In this document: in pieces, positions 9,073-18,096 of the stretch
How the letters are laid out: each line of letters begins with the position of its first letter
Position numbering within the stretch: position 1 is the first letter of the stretch
NCBI RefSeq assembly: GCF_002937115.1
Contig: NZ_NHRY01000245.1
Location: forward strand, 1 to 64,000
DNA length: 64,000 nucleotides
From: Rhodopila globiformis
Lineage (GTDB): Bacteria > Pseudomonadota > Alphaproteobacteria > Acetobacterales > Acetobacteraceae
Direction: 5' to 3'
Program-made: the position numbers and the translations under genes
Notes under the pieces: generated by a model
What the model was told of the DNA's origin: nothing
Database searches by the model: none
Seen by the model: the letters and a program-made list of their open reading frames with translations, nothing else

Positions 9073-10401
9073 TCAGGCGGCCGTCACCAGCCGCTTCCGC
9101 CGGGGCATCGCGGCCTTCGCCGTGCCGGCTGCCGCCGCGGGCTTGCGCGACCGCGCCAGCACCGCCGGCGCGGCGGGATTTTCGCCAGTCAGGCGCTCGA
9201 TCAACCGGTTGTAGGCAGCCAGGTAGTCCTTCATCCCCAGGTGCTTTTCCGCGTACTCGCGGGCATTGGCGCGCAACCTGCGGTTCAGCGCCTTGTCCTC
9301 GAGCAGGTCGAGCACCGTCTGCGCCAGCGTCTGCGGCTCGAGGAACGGCACCAGCAGCCCGTTCTCGCCGTGGGTGAGGAACTCCTGCACCGGCTGGGTG
9401 TCGCTGCCGATGACCGGGCAGCCAATCGCCAGCGACTCACGCAGCGACCAGGATGCAACGAACGGATAGGTCAGGTAGACGTGCGCGTCCGAGCGCTGCA
9501 GCATGGACAGGTAGGTGGCGTAGGGAATGCGGCCGGGGAAGACGATACGGTCCCGGTCGATGTCCTTGCCCACCTCGGCGAGCATCACCTCCCGCCAGTT
9601 GGCGCCTTGCCGCGGGCCACTGCCGTAGCTGACGCCGTCGCCGCCGACCAGGACGACCTTGATGTCCTGGCGTGCCCGCAGCAGCGTCGGCAAGGCCCGC
9701 ATCATGATGTGGAAGCCGCGGTACGGCTCCAGGTCGCGCGACACATAGGTCACCAGCTTGTCGCCGGGCCGGACGATCAGGTCGCCAACCTGCAGGTTCT
9801 TCTTGCGGACCTGCTGATCCGGCGCGCATTTCGCCAGGTCGACGCCTTCCCAGACCAGCTCGATGCCAGGCCGTGCCCAGTCGGGATAGGTCGACAACTG
9901 CCACTTTGTCGGCGTCTGCCCGGTGCCGCCGAGATTCAGGGCGATGTGGTTGATCGCGTTCTTCGCCCGGATGCGCGGATAGTCGAACGGGTGGGAGGGG
10001 AATTCCGGATCGAAGCCGACGTCGGCTTTGTCGTACTGATAGTAGAACTCCATGTATCCCAGCATCGGCACGTCCGGCCAGACGTCGCGCAGGTTCAGCA
10101 TCTCGCCCCAGCCGTGGTGGCCGATGATGATGTCCGGCTTGAAGCCCAGGTGCCCCAGGCCATAGGCCGCGCGGAACACCGCTTCGGCGCGCCGCACGCC
10201 GTTGTCCAGTTCGCGCGCCGACAGGTGGGTCTCCGGGGTGTCGAGCTGGGGCCGAGCGTAGGGGATTTTCCGCACGCCGGTGATCTGGTTGGCGTTCGGC
10301 TCGGTGATGAACAGCACCTCATGCCGCTGATCCGCCGCGAGCTGCCGGACAATATGCAGGAACTGCCCGGGGAAATTCTGATGGACGAACAGGAACTTCA
10401 A
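9073..10401 (-). CDS. GT4-type glycosyltransferase
   Basis: A 442-aa retaining-type sugar transferase with the GT-B fold. The N-terminal domain starts MKFLFVHQNFPGQFLHIVRQ and holds PDIIIGHHGWGEM. The C-terminal domain has VTYVSRDLEPYRGFHIMMRALP and the nucleotide-sugar binding part AIGCPVIGSDTQPVQEFLTHGENGLLVPF with the E-x7-E pattern. A basic, Ala/Pro-rich tail follows (about residues 410-442). It is the last gene of the secretion/glycosylation locus, about 175 bases after the ChW-like gene. Donor and acceptor sugars are unknown. Confidence 0.85.
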   Translation of the reverse strand: MKFLFVHQNFPGQFLHIVRQLAADQRHEVLFITEPNANQITGVRKIPYARPQLDTPETHLSARELDNGVRRAEAVFRAAYGLGHLGFKPDIIIGHHGWGEMLNLRDVWPDVPMLGYMEFYYQYDKADVGFDPEFPSHPFDYPRIRAKNAINHIALNLGGTGQTPTKWQLSTYPDWARPGIELVWEGVDLAKCAPDQQVRKKNLQVGDLIVRPGDKLVTYVSRDLEPYRGFHIMMRALPTLLRARQDIKVVLVGGDGVSYGSGPRQGANWREVMLAEVGKDIDRDRIVFPGRIPYATYLSMLQRSDAHVYLTYPFVASWSLRESLAIGCPVIGSDTQPVQEFLTHGENGLLVPFLEPQTLAQTVLDLLEDKALNRRLRANAREYAEKHLGMKDYLAAYNRLIERLTGENPAAPAVLARSRKPAAAAGTAKAAMPRRKRLVTAA

Positions 10402-10577
10402 CCTGGATACCCCATACGCTATCCGGCATCCGAAGACCCCGGCCTGTTCAGATCGAGCCGCCGCCGCGCGCCGCCGGCAGCGGCCTGTGGATCAGGCCCG
10501 CCGGACCCGGGCGCCTATCGGCTTCGTGCGGCCGGGACCGGCTGAGCATCACGCCCGGCGGCCATGCCACGCCGTCT

Positions 10578-11615
10578 CTAGCCGCGCGGCCTGATCGGTG
10601 ACTTCGCCAGCGGCGACCGCCCCTTGCCGGGTTCGGGCTTCGCGGCGGCCGGCGGCGGAACGATCTTCCTGGCAACCACCGGCCTGGCCGCACCGGATCT
10701 GGCGTCCCGCGGCTGGGCATCCCGCGGCTGGGCATCCCGCGGCTGGGCACCCCGCGCCTGGATGACGACCTGGAACGCCTCCAGCGCGGCGAGGCTTTCC
10801 GCCTCGCAGGTTTCGCCGGCGCTGACCGGGCCGACCGCGCTGCCGTCCACGAACGTGGCGGAATAGGTGCAGTCGAAGTTCTTCGCCGACGTGCCCTTCA
10901 GGCGGATCTTCAGGCCCAGCAGCGGCAGCGCCATGCCGCGGCTGCCGCAGTACTTGCCGGCCTCCACCCAGGGAGACAGCCAGTTCCGCCCCAGCACCGC
11001 CTGGTACTCCAACTCGGGGATCGAGGTGCCGTCGGGCGGCGCGAAGCCGAACCCTTCGATCCAGAGTCCGCTGCCTTTGGAGCCGATCCAGTCGCCGGAG
11101 TTGCCGCCGACGTCGCCGGTGCGCTGGACATGCGCCATGATCTGCCGCGTCGCCTCCGGCTGGGGCACGACGCTTTCGGCAGCCACCGCGGCGGCGGCGT
11201 CCGGCACGGCGGCCTCGCCGCTCAGGCGCAGAACCTGCAGCCGCGGCGCGGCGTCCGCGCCCTTCACCTGATAAATGGTGACCAGGATCTGCGCGGAGCC
11301 ATCCGTCACGCGCACCAGGGCGGCCGTGCCGTTCAGCCATCCATCTTCGCGGAAGGTGCTGACGGTCACCGCCTCCGGTCGCCCGGCAATGCCCGGCGCC
11401 GGCGTGATGCGCACGCCGGGCAGCGCCGTCACCGGGTCGGGCTGCGGGCTGCCCGGCGCCTGGAAGACACAGAACAGGCCCGTTTCGAGCGTCATCAGAT
11501 GCGCCGAAACCTGCAGTTCGGCGACGCGGTTCGTTGTGCCGGCCGGTTCCTTGCCGGGCTCGCTGGCCATTGCCTGTCTCACTTTGGCTCGTTCCGCGTT
11601 TGCGGCTTCGGACAT
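10578..11615 (-). CDS. Unknown protein with a possible ChW (hydrophobic-W) type domain
   Basis: A 345-aa protein with no clear signal peptide. Residues about 165-245 (IMAHVQRTGDVGG...WIGSKGSGLWIEGFGF, then ELEYQAVLGRNWLSPWVEAG and MALPLLGLKIRLKG) follow the spacing of clostridial ChW repeats, with paired Trp/Gly and a closing L-x-I-x-L-x-G. This is a by-eye match. The C-terminal tail is Pro/Ala/Arg rich and contains three exact AQPRD copies, coded by a 15-bp tandem repeat at about 10698-10757. The start is uncertain; an in-frame ATG at 11570 is an alternative. It sits between two glycosyltransferase genes. Confidence 0.55.
   Translation of the reverse strand: MSEAANAERAKVRQAMASEPGKEPAGTTNRVAELQVSAHLMTLETGLFCVFQAPGSPQPDPVTALPGVRITPAPGIAGRPEAVTVSTFREDGWLNGTAALVRVTDGSAQILVTIYQVKGADAAPRLQVLRLSGEAAVPDAAAAVAAESVVPQPEATRQIMAHVQRTGDVGGNSGDWIGSKGSGLWIEGFGFAPPDGTSIPELEYQAVLGRNWLSPWVEAGKYCGSRGMALPLLGLKIRLKGTSAKNFDCTYSATFVDGSAVGPVSAGETCEAESLAALEAFQVVIQARGAQPRDAQPRDAQPRDARSGAARPVVARKIVPPPAAAKPEPGKGRSPLAKSPIRPRG
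10698..10757 (-). repeat. 15-bp tandem repeat within a coding region
   Basis: The unit GCATCCCGCGGCTGG occurs three times with near-perfect identity, plus degenerate edges, inside the unknown ChW-like gene. It codes the AQPRD pentapeptide repeat in the protein tail. A likely site of slippage and length variation. Confidence 0.75.
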
Positions 11616-11752
11616 TCGACTAACTCGCTCTGTCAGGTGTTCGATTCATTTCTCAGATTATACGAGACGAGCGGAAGAGCCGGCAATTGCCCCATAAGAA
11701 CGAATCCGCCGCATGGGCTGTTTCCAAGCGCGCTGCGCGTGCCCGACGCCAA

Positions 11753-14700
11753 TCAGCCATCCCCCGCCGTTCCTATAGCCGCGATTAGTGCATTATTAAT
11801 AGCACCAGGCGATAGTCCCAATGGAAGCAGAAATCCAAAACCGGTTTTTTTCAAGCGCTCGGCCGGCGCGCCGATGTCGAACGCGGCCACCGGCAGGCCG
11901 GCCCGCCAGATGTCGCCCAGGCTGAGGCACCAGGTTTCTGGCGCGATCGACGTGACAAAACCAAGCCGGGCCTGTTGCGCGACGATCATGTCCACCGCCT
12001 CGCCGGGCGCGAAGCGGCCGGTTACGAACACGCGCCCGGTCGCCATCATGCGCGCATCGTCGATGGTATGGCCGACGACAACGAATTCAATGTCGAGGCC
12101 GCGCCTGGCCGCGTCGCGCGCGCACGCCAGCAGCACGTCATACCCCTTGTGCACGCCGATGGCGCCGACGACGCAGACCCGCGGCCGCCCCGCGCCGACG
12201 GGCCGGACCGGGGCGAGCCTCATAGGCGCTGACTTAGTCGGCCGGGCACGGCGACTTGCCCCTCCCGCCATGACGTTGCGGCAACCACCGTGCCGCCCGC
12301 CCACTGAGTCAGCGCGTATGGACGCGAGCCTCGGGATGTCCTGGTCGTCTTCGTGCGGTACGAGAACCGGCGACAGCTCGGGAAAATGCCGCTGGACGCG
12401 ACAGGCCGTGTCGGCAGATGGCACGACGACGCGATGCGCGCCTGACAGGAACGCCGCCGATCGCTGCCGCAGCGCGGCGACGCTGATCTCCTCGTGCAGG
12501 AAGCTGCCATGATCGGCGACGCAGGCCTCGCACTCATGCAGGTCGGGCTCGCCGCAATAGCGGTTGTGCCCGCCGACCAGCAGGACGCGTGGGCAGAACC
12601 AGGCATAGTCGTGGATATGCACCTCATACGGCAGGCCGAGTTTCGCGACGACGTCATACATGGCCGGCGGATGCTGGAGGAAATGATGCACCTCCACCGC
12701 CCTGGCCGGGCGCAGCAGGCGCAGCAGGGCCGCCTGCTCCCGCGGCATGGCGAACACCAGGTTGTGGAAGTCGTCCGCCACGCCGTCGCGCACCGCGATC
12801 GCCGGCTCGTCCTGCGCCGTCCGCGCCGGGCGGAGGACGACCGGGCGGCGTCCGGACGCGGCATGGGCCGCCACGGCCTGCCTCACCCGCGCCTCGACCC
12901 CGCCGCCCTCGTCATGGGTGACCAGGATCACCGACTCCCGCCACGCCCGTCCCGCCTCGCGCCATCGCGCCAGGTCGATGCGCCGGCGCGGCTCCGCCAG
13001 CGGGTCGCGGGTGACGAAATCGTCGATCAGCGCCTGGTGGCCGGGGTGAAGCTGCTCCAGGATCCGGCCGTTACGCGCCCGCAGATGCGCCGCGTCGGCG
13101 CCGAAGCTGGAGCCGCCCATGTGGCCGACGAACAGCCCGGTCAGCGCCACGTTCCGCCATCCCAGCATGCGGGCGCGCAGGCACAGGTCGTTCTCCTCGC
13201 CGTAGCCCTGGGCGAACAGGTCGGTGCGGAACGAACCCACCGCCGTCAGGCAGTCGCGCCGCAGGAACAGGCAAAATCCGACGCCGACGGGAATGTCCGC
13301 CAAGGTGCCGCCGTTCGCCCGTTCCGCCATGCGGTCGAGCCGGTTCGTCGCGCCCTGGTCCGGAACCGGGTTGCTTCCCGCCACGCCCGGATAGCTGAGG
13401 ATGGTGGCGTCGTTCGACAGCGGCGTGACGGTGCCGATGTCATGCGCGGCATAGGCGGCGTCGCGCAGCCGTTGCAGCCAGCCGGGCGGCACCAGCGTGT
13501 CGCTGTTCAGCAGCACGACGTCCTGGTCCCTGGCCGCGCGGATGCCGGCGTTGGCGCTGGCCGGAAATCCCTGCGCGGTGGCGTGGCGCAGCAGCCTGAT
13601 CCGCCCTTGCCGCGCCAGGCCGTCCAGCGCGGCGACCAGCCCGGGCTCGGACGAGCCGTCATCGACCACCAGCACCCGCGCATCATCCGGCATCGAGGCG
13701 AGAACGCTGCGCAGGCAGTCCAGCGCGACTGTTTCACCATTGTGCACCGGAATGACGACAACCGTCGCCCGCCGCCGCCGATCGGCGCCCACGGGATCGG
13801 CGCCCACGGGCTTGGCGGCGGCGGGGCAGTCGGCGGGCAGGACGGTGTTGGAGGCGCCAAGGATATGCGCGGTATCGGCGGCCGCGATCATCCGTTTCCG
13901 CGGCGGGCCGGCCGGATAGCTTTGTCCAAGCTGCAGCGCGGCGGCGACATGCAGCGCCTGGTCCGCGAACGGGTCCAGCGGGCTGCCGAGCAGATCCGTC
14001 CCATCGGGCCCCCGCACATGGATCGGCCCCGGCGCATCCAGCAGGTCGGCCCGGGCCAGCGTGAACCATCGCGCATGCGCCAGCGGCCCGGTGTCGGGCA
14101 CCGGCATCGTGTCGTCGCCGGCGATGACGCTCTGGGTCAGGCCGCCGGACGCGTAGGACAGCGTCAGTTCCGCCGGACGCCCGGGATCGCCGGGATGCCA
14201 CGCCCAGCCGCGCACGCCGCCCTGGAACACCTCGACACAGCCGGATACCCGCCGGATCACGTCGATCCGGATCGGGCTGCCGAGCAGCGGCAGGTCCCCC
14301 ACCCGCACCTCGATCCGGCTGCCGTGCTGCCAGCCGCCGGGAAGACGAAGGCCGCGCAGGGCGGTGCCGTCGAGGCTCACGCGCACCCGTCCGGGCGCGG
14401 CGGCATGGACCTCCAGCCGCCCGTCCGAGCGCAGGCCGCACCAGCCGGCGAGCGCGCGGCAGGAAACGATCTGCTGCGCCAGCGACGCCGTCTCCACCCC
14501 CAGCACGTGCCGGGACAGCGCCACGCCGAGGGGCTCGGCGGCCGCATCCGCGCCGGCCACGCGCAGCCGCGCCGCGGCGAGGCCGAGCCATGCCTGCCGT
14601 ACGTCATATTGGGCGGCGATGCCGGCGAACAGAGCCTCGGCCCGGCCCGGATCCTGCGCCAGGCAGGCGCTGGCCAGGGACAGCGTCGCGTTGGGATCAT

Positions 14701-14842
14701 TCGGCAGCAGCCGGTGCGCGCGCTCCAGCCAGCGCAGGGCGTGTTCACGCCGGTTGGCCGCCAGAGCGGCCAGCCCTTCGTTGATGGCGGTGCGGGCAAG
14801 CGCGGTCAGCGATGCCCCGGACCCGGCATCGCCGGCCGGCAT
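11753..14842 (-). CDS. Bifunctional glycosyltransferase (GT2 plus GT4-like) with N-terminal helical repeats
   Basis: A 1029-aa cytoplasmic protein. Residues about 10-115 look like TPR/helical repeats (ALRWLERAHRLLPNDPNATLSLA). Residues about 360-600 form a GT2 domain, with VVVIPVHNGETVALDCLRSV, VLVVDDGSSEPGL, LLNSDTLVPPGWL and ENDLCLRARMLGW. The C-terminus (about 640-1029) is a GT-B-like domain with EVHIHDYAWFCPR, CVVGAIGVHKGYDVLL and PETWCLSLGDIWRAGLPVAAFDIG. A 90-bp repeat-like insertion adds about 30 residues near 843-873. Its start codon lies three bases after the Sel1 gene stop, so translation is coupled. Sugar specificity is unknown. Confidence 0.8.
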   Translation of the reverse strand: MPAGDAGSGASLTALARTAINEGLAALAANRREHALRWLERAHRLLPNDPNATLSLASACLAQDPGRAEALFAGIAAQYDVRQAWLGLAAARLRVAGADAAAEPLGVALSRHVLGVETASLAQQIVSCRALAGWCGLRSDGRLEVHAAAPGRVRVSLDGTALRGLRLPGGWQHGSRIEVRVGDLPLLGSPIRIDVIRRVSGCVEVFQGGVRGWAWHPGDPGRPAELTLSYASGGLTQSVIAGDDTMPVPDTGPLAHARWFTLARADLLDAPGPIHVRGPDGTDLLGSPLDPFADQALHVAAALQLGQSYPAGPPRKRMIAAADTAHILGASNTVLPADCPAAAKPVGADPVGADRRRRATVVVIPVHNGETVALDCLRSVLASMPDDARVLVVDDGSSEPGLVAALDGLARQGRIRLLRHATAQGFPASANAGIRAARDQDVVLLNSDTLVPPGWLQRLRDAAYAAHDIGTVTPLSNDATILSYPGVAGSNPVPDQGATNRLDRMAERANGGTLADIPVGVGFCLFLRRDCLTAVGSFRTDLFAQGYGEENDLCLRARMLGWRNVALTGLFVGHMGGSSFGADAAHLRARNGRILEQLHPGHQALIDDFVTRDPLAEPRRRIDLARWREAGRAWRESVILVTHDEGGGVEARVRQAVAAHAASGRRPVVLRPARTAQDEPAIAVRDGVADDFHNLVFAMPREQAALLRLLRPARAVEVHHFLQHPPAMYDVVAKLGLPYEVHIHDYAWFCPRVLLVGGHNRYCGEPDLHECEACVADHGSFLHEEISVAALRQRSAAFLSGAHRVVVPSADTACRVQRHFPELSPVLVPHEDDQDIPRLASIRADSVGGRHGGCRNVMAGGASRRARPTKSAPMRLAPVRPVGAGRPRVCVVGAIGVHKGYDVLLACARDAARRGLDIEFVVVGHTIDDARMMATGRVFVTGRFAPGEAVDMIVAQQARLGFVTSIAPETWCLSLGDIWRAGLPVAAFDIGAPAERLKKTGFGFLLPLGLSPGAINNALIAAIGTAGDG
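12226..12315 (-). repeat. Dispersed palindromic element inside the glycosyltransferase gene
   Basis: The two ends, GCGCTGACTTAGTCGG (12226-) and CCACTGAGTCAGCGC (-12315), are imperfect inverted repeats. The interior matches the intergenic repeat at about 48913-48990, including a CGCCATGACGTTG-type core. The element spans 90 bp (30 codons), so the reading frame stays open. It codes a low-complexity Arg/Gly/Ala stretch without resemblance to glycosyltransferases. Confidence 0.65.
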
Positions 14843-14845
14843 GGG

Positions 14846-16648
14846 TCAGCGCCCTGCGATGCCGGCCGCGATCTCCTGGGATCCGGTCGCGGGCGGCGTT
14901 GCCCCCGCTTCAGCCGGCAGCGCCGCGAGGTCGGCTTTGGCGTCCTGCAGGCCCTGGGCGACTGCTTTCTCCAGCCATTTCCGCGCCTGCGGAATATCCA
15001 GCTCGCCCGCCAGGTTGCGCGACAGGTAGCGGCCCAGCATCATTTGCGCATAGGGATGCCCGCGCTCGGCCGCGGCGCGGAACCAGCGCTGGGCGACGGC
15101 CCGGTCCATCGGCACCTCATGGCCGCCGCCATACATGGCGCCGACGGCGAACATCGCGCCGACATGGCCGCGATCCGCCGCCTTCTGGAACAGCGCCAGC
15201 GCCGCCGGATGGTCCTTGGCGCCACCGCGGCCGGAGAGGGTCATTTCCGCCAGCATGACCTCGGCTTCGACCATGCCGACGCCGGCGGCCTTGGCGATCC
15301 ACTTCCGCCCTTCCTCGGCATCGGCCATCACGCCACGGCCTTCGACCAGCATGCGGCCATACCAGTACTGGGCGTTCACCACGCCGTCCGCCGCCCGCCG
15401 CAGCCATTCCGCCGCCTTGCGGTCGTCACGCTCGATGCCGACGCCTTCCGCCAGGCAGACGCCGAAATTGAATGCCGCGATCAGGTCGCCCGAGGCCGCG
15501 GCCCGCTCAAACCACTCGCGGGTGCGCACCGAGTCCTGCTCGTCGCCATGGCCTTTCAGCAGTAGGTTGCCGAGGTCGACATGCGAGTGGGCGTCGCCGC
15601 CTTCGGCCGCGATGCGGAACAGCTTCGCCGCCTCGTCCTGGTCGCGCGGCACGCCGGCGCCGGTCAGGTGCAGCATGGCCAGCGCGCGGGCCGCCCCGCG
15701 ATGTTTGGCGTCCGCGGCGCGGCGGAACCACATCGCCGCTTCGGCATAGTTCGGCGGCAGGCTGCCGCCCTTGGCATAGATGTCGCCGACGAGCGCCGCG
15801 GCTTCGGGATCGCCGGCCAGCGCGGCACGGCGCAGCCAGGATTCGCCTTCCACCGGGTTGGCCTCGACGCCGAGTCCCTCCATCAGCGCCAGGCCCCAGC
15901 GGGCCTGCGCCGCACGGTGGCCTTTCTCGGCCGCCTGCTTGTAGTAAAGCGCCGCCTTCTGCCGGTCCTGCGGCACGCCGGTGCCGCGCTCGTTGATCAT
16001 ACCATATAGGTACAATGCTGTGCCGAGCCCTTTCTCGGCGGCTTGGCGCAGGTTATCCAGCAGTTCCGCCTGGATTTCCGGCGCGCTGGTATCGCGGGCC
16101 AGCACCAAGGCATGGCCAAGCTGGCCCTGTGGACTGCCGCCGGCCGCCGCCTTCTTGTACCACTGGTCGCCTTCTTCCTGGTTGCGCAGCTCCTCGGGCC
16201 CCGACGTCAGGATGTAGCCGAGCACCGCCTGGCCGTCGGCCGAGCCGCCCTCGGCCGCGCGCCGCGCCCATTTCGCGGCATTGACGAAATCCGGCTCGGA
16301 GAGGGTCTGGCCGCCGAACAGCCCGGAGCCGTAGCCCGGGCCGGCCTGCGACTGGCCGGGTCCCATCCCGTGCAGGCACAGCGTCGCCAGCAGCGCCTGC
16401 GCCTCGATATAGCCGTTGGTGGCGGCGCGCTCGATCCAGCGGACGCCGTCGATCCGGCTGGGCGGCACGCCGGCGCCTTCCAGATAGCAGCGGCCAACCC
16501 GGAACTCCGCTTCGGGGAGGCCGGCCTTGGCCGCCTTGGAGAGCAGGGCGAAGGCGGCCTTGGCGTCGCCGCCTTCCTGGAGCTGCAGGCCGCGCTTCAG
16601 GGCGGCTGCGGGCGAGAACCCGCTGAAAAGCTTGTCAAGCAGCGCCAT
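14846..16648 (-). CDS. Sel1-like repeat (SLR/TPR-related) protein
   Basis: A 600-aa all-helical solenoid made almost wholly of Sel1 repeats, each about 36 residues with A-x-x-W-x-x-x-A-A-x-x-G-x-x-x-A. Examples are AAKWARRAAEGGSADGQAVLG, AALYYKQAAEKGHRAAQARWG and AVAQRWFRAAAERGHPYAQMMLG. No signal peptide is evident, so it is probably cytoplasmic or inner-membrane associated. A strong GGAGG site precedes the ATG at 16648. It lies between the HlyD-like adaptor and the large glycosyltransferase, suggesting a scaffold role in that locus. Sel1 proteins are protein-protein interaction platforms; the partner here is unknown. Confidence 0.88.
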   Translation of the reverse strand: MALLDKLFSGFSPAAALKRGLQLQEGGDAKAAFALLSKAAKAGLPEAEFRVGRCYLEGAGVPPSRIDGVRWIERAATNGYIEAQALLATLCLHGMGPGQSQAGPGYGSGLFGGQTLSEPDFVNAAKWARRAAEGGSADGQAVLGYILTSGPEELRNQEEGDQWYKKAAAGGSPQGQLGHALVLARDTSAPEIQAELLDNLRQAAEKGLGTALYLYGMINERGTGVPQDRQKAALYYKQAAEKGHRAAQARWGLALMEGLGVEANPVEGESWLRRAALAGDPEAAALVGDIYAKGGSLPPNYAEAAMWFRRAADAKHRGAARALAMLHLTGAGVPRDQDEAAKLFRIAAEGGDAHSHVDLGNLLLKGHGDEQDSVRTREWFERAAASGDLIAAFNFGVCLAEGVGIERDDRKAAEWLRRAADGVVNAQYWYGRMLVEGRGVMADAEEGRKWIAKAAGVGMVEAEVMLAEMTLSGRGGAKDHPAALALFQKAADRGHVGAMFAVGAMYGGGHEVPMDRAVAQRWFRAAAERGHPYAQMMLGRYLSRNLAGELDIPQARKWLEKAVAQGLQDAKADLAALPAEAGATPPATGSQEIAAGIAGR

Positions 16649-16680
16649 GCCAACCTCCGTCCGGTTCCACCGCGTGCGCC

Positions 16681-18096
16681 TTACGGCTCACGCATACCCT
16701 CGGTGGCCAGTGGAATGAACCTGCCCAACATGTAGCTCAGCACCGTCTGCTTGCCGACCCTGATATCCGCCTGGATCGGCATGCCCGGGATCAGGTGGAA
16801 GTTCGCCGGGACGCCGTGCAGGTTGATCTGGTCCAGGGTGATCCGCGACCGGTAGTACCACTGGGCGCCAGCAGCCGATTGCGGCACCGGCACGTCGCCG
16901 GTCGGGTTGCGCTGTTCATCCTGCGCGGTGAAGCTGTCGGGGCTGATCACCCGCACCACGCCGTGCGCCATGCCGTAGCGGGAGTAGATGAAGGTCTGAA
17001 ACTTGATGTCCACCGGGTCGCCGAGGGTGACGTGGCCATCCTCGTCCCCGGGAATGTTGGCCTCGACTTCCAGCGGCGCGTCGGTCGGCACCAGGGTGAT
17101 GAACTGCTGCCCGGCGGTCAGCACCGAGCCGACCGAGACCTTGCTGATCGACATCACCGTGCCGTCGGTCTCCGCCCGCAGTTCGACCAGTTGCCGGCGG
17201 AGCTGGTTCTTGTTGAGCTGCTCGCGCGCGTCGGACAGCTTGCCGAGCGCGTCGGTCAGCTTGTCCGAGACGTCGTTGTGCCAGCTCTGGATATATTCAT
17301 TGCGCTCGGCGACCAGGGCCGCGAGGTCCCGCATCGCGCCATTCGCCGTATCCCGCGCATTGTTCAGGTTGCGTTGCATCTCCGCCCGGGAATCTTCGGC
17401 CGCCAGCGTGTTGAGCTTGGAGCCGACGTTCAGCCTCTCAAGGTCGGTCCGCATCTTCTCCAGTGACTTGGCGTACTGCAGCCGATCGGCGTAACCGGCT
17501 TCGTCGGATCGGGAGCGGGCGATCGTCGCCTGCAGGCTGTCGAACTTCTGCTGGTAGTTCTCCAGCTTGAAACGGTACTCCGCCTGCCGGTTCGCGTAGA
17601 TCGACGCCTGGAGCAGCATGTCGGGGTTCGTGCCGCTGTAGGTGAACGGACGGTTCTGCATCTCGGCCTCCAGGCGGGCGACCTGTGCCTGGAAGGTGCT
17701 GACCTGGGCGGCGGATGCGCCGGCGTCGGAGGCGGCAAAAGTCGGATCGAGGCGGGCCAGGACCTGGCCGGCGTGGACGACTTCACCCTCGTGCACGTTG
17801 ATCGAGCGGACGATGGCGGTTTCCAGCGGTTGCACCACGATGGTGGGCGATCGTGGCACCACCACGCCCAGCGCCGTCACCACGCGATCGACCTTGATCA
17901 CGCCCGTCAGGACGAACATCACCGCGACCATGCTGCTGACCGTCAGAGTCAGGCCGCGGGCGATGCGCGGCATCGGCAGGTTGATGATTGCCGCGGACGG
18001 CGACTGGTACTCCAGGATCGCCGGCAGCGTCGGATCGAGCCGATCTTCCCGCACGGTACTAATCGCCTTGGACGAGGGCCGGGGCAGGAGCTGCAT
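16681..18096 (-). CDS. HlyD-family type I secretion membrane-fusion (adaptor) protein
   Basis: The periplasmic adaptor that links the ABC transporter to an outer-membrane TolC-type channel. About 471 aa: a cytoplasmic N-terminus, one membrane segment near residues 45-70 (ARGLTLTVSSMVAVMFVLTGVI), a lipoyl half-motif VHEGEVVHAGQVLARLDPT, a long coiled coil (about 120-310), and a C-terminal beta domain with DGTVMSISKVSVGSVLTAGQQFITLVP. The frame is open from a GTG at 18111, but the ATG at 18096 has AAGGA at good spacing and is preferred. It overlaps the ABC gene by 38 bases. Confidence 0.92.
   Translation of the reverse strand: MQLLPRPSSKAISTVREDRLDPTLPAILEYQSPSAAIINLPMPRIARGLTLTVSSMVAVMFVLTGVIKVDRVVTALGVVVPRSPTIVVQPLETAIVRSINVHEGEVVHAGQVLARLDPTFAASDAGASAAQVSTFQAQVARLEAEMQNRPFTYSGTNPDMLLQASIYANRQAEYRFKLENYQQKFDSLQATIARSRSDEAGYADRLQYAKSLEKMRTDLERLNVGSKLNTLAAEDSRAEMQRNLNNARDTANGAMRDLAALVAERNEYIQSWHNDVSDKLTDALGKLSDAREQLNKNQLRRQLVELRAETDGTVMSISKVSVGSVLTAGQQFITLVPTDAPLEVEANIPGDEDGHVTLGDPVDIKFQTFIYSRYGMAHGVVRVISPDSFTAQDEQRNPTGDVPVPQSAAGAQWYYRSRITLDQINLHGVPANFHLIPGMPIQADIRVGKQTVLSYMLGRFIPLATEGMREP

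Noticed and set aside
12494-15565. 1023-aa plus-strand frame over the glycosyltransferase and Sel1 genes
   Set aside because: His/Gln/Arg-rich antisense shadow. The minus-strand genes carry clear domain motifs.
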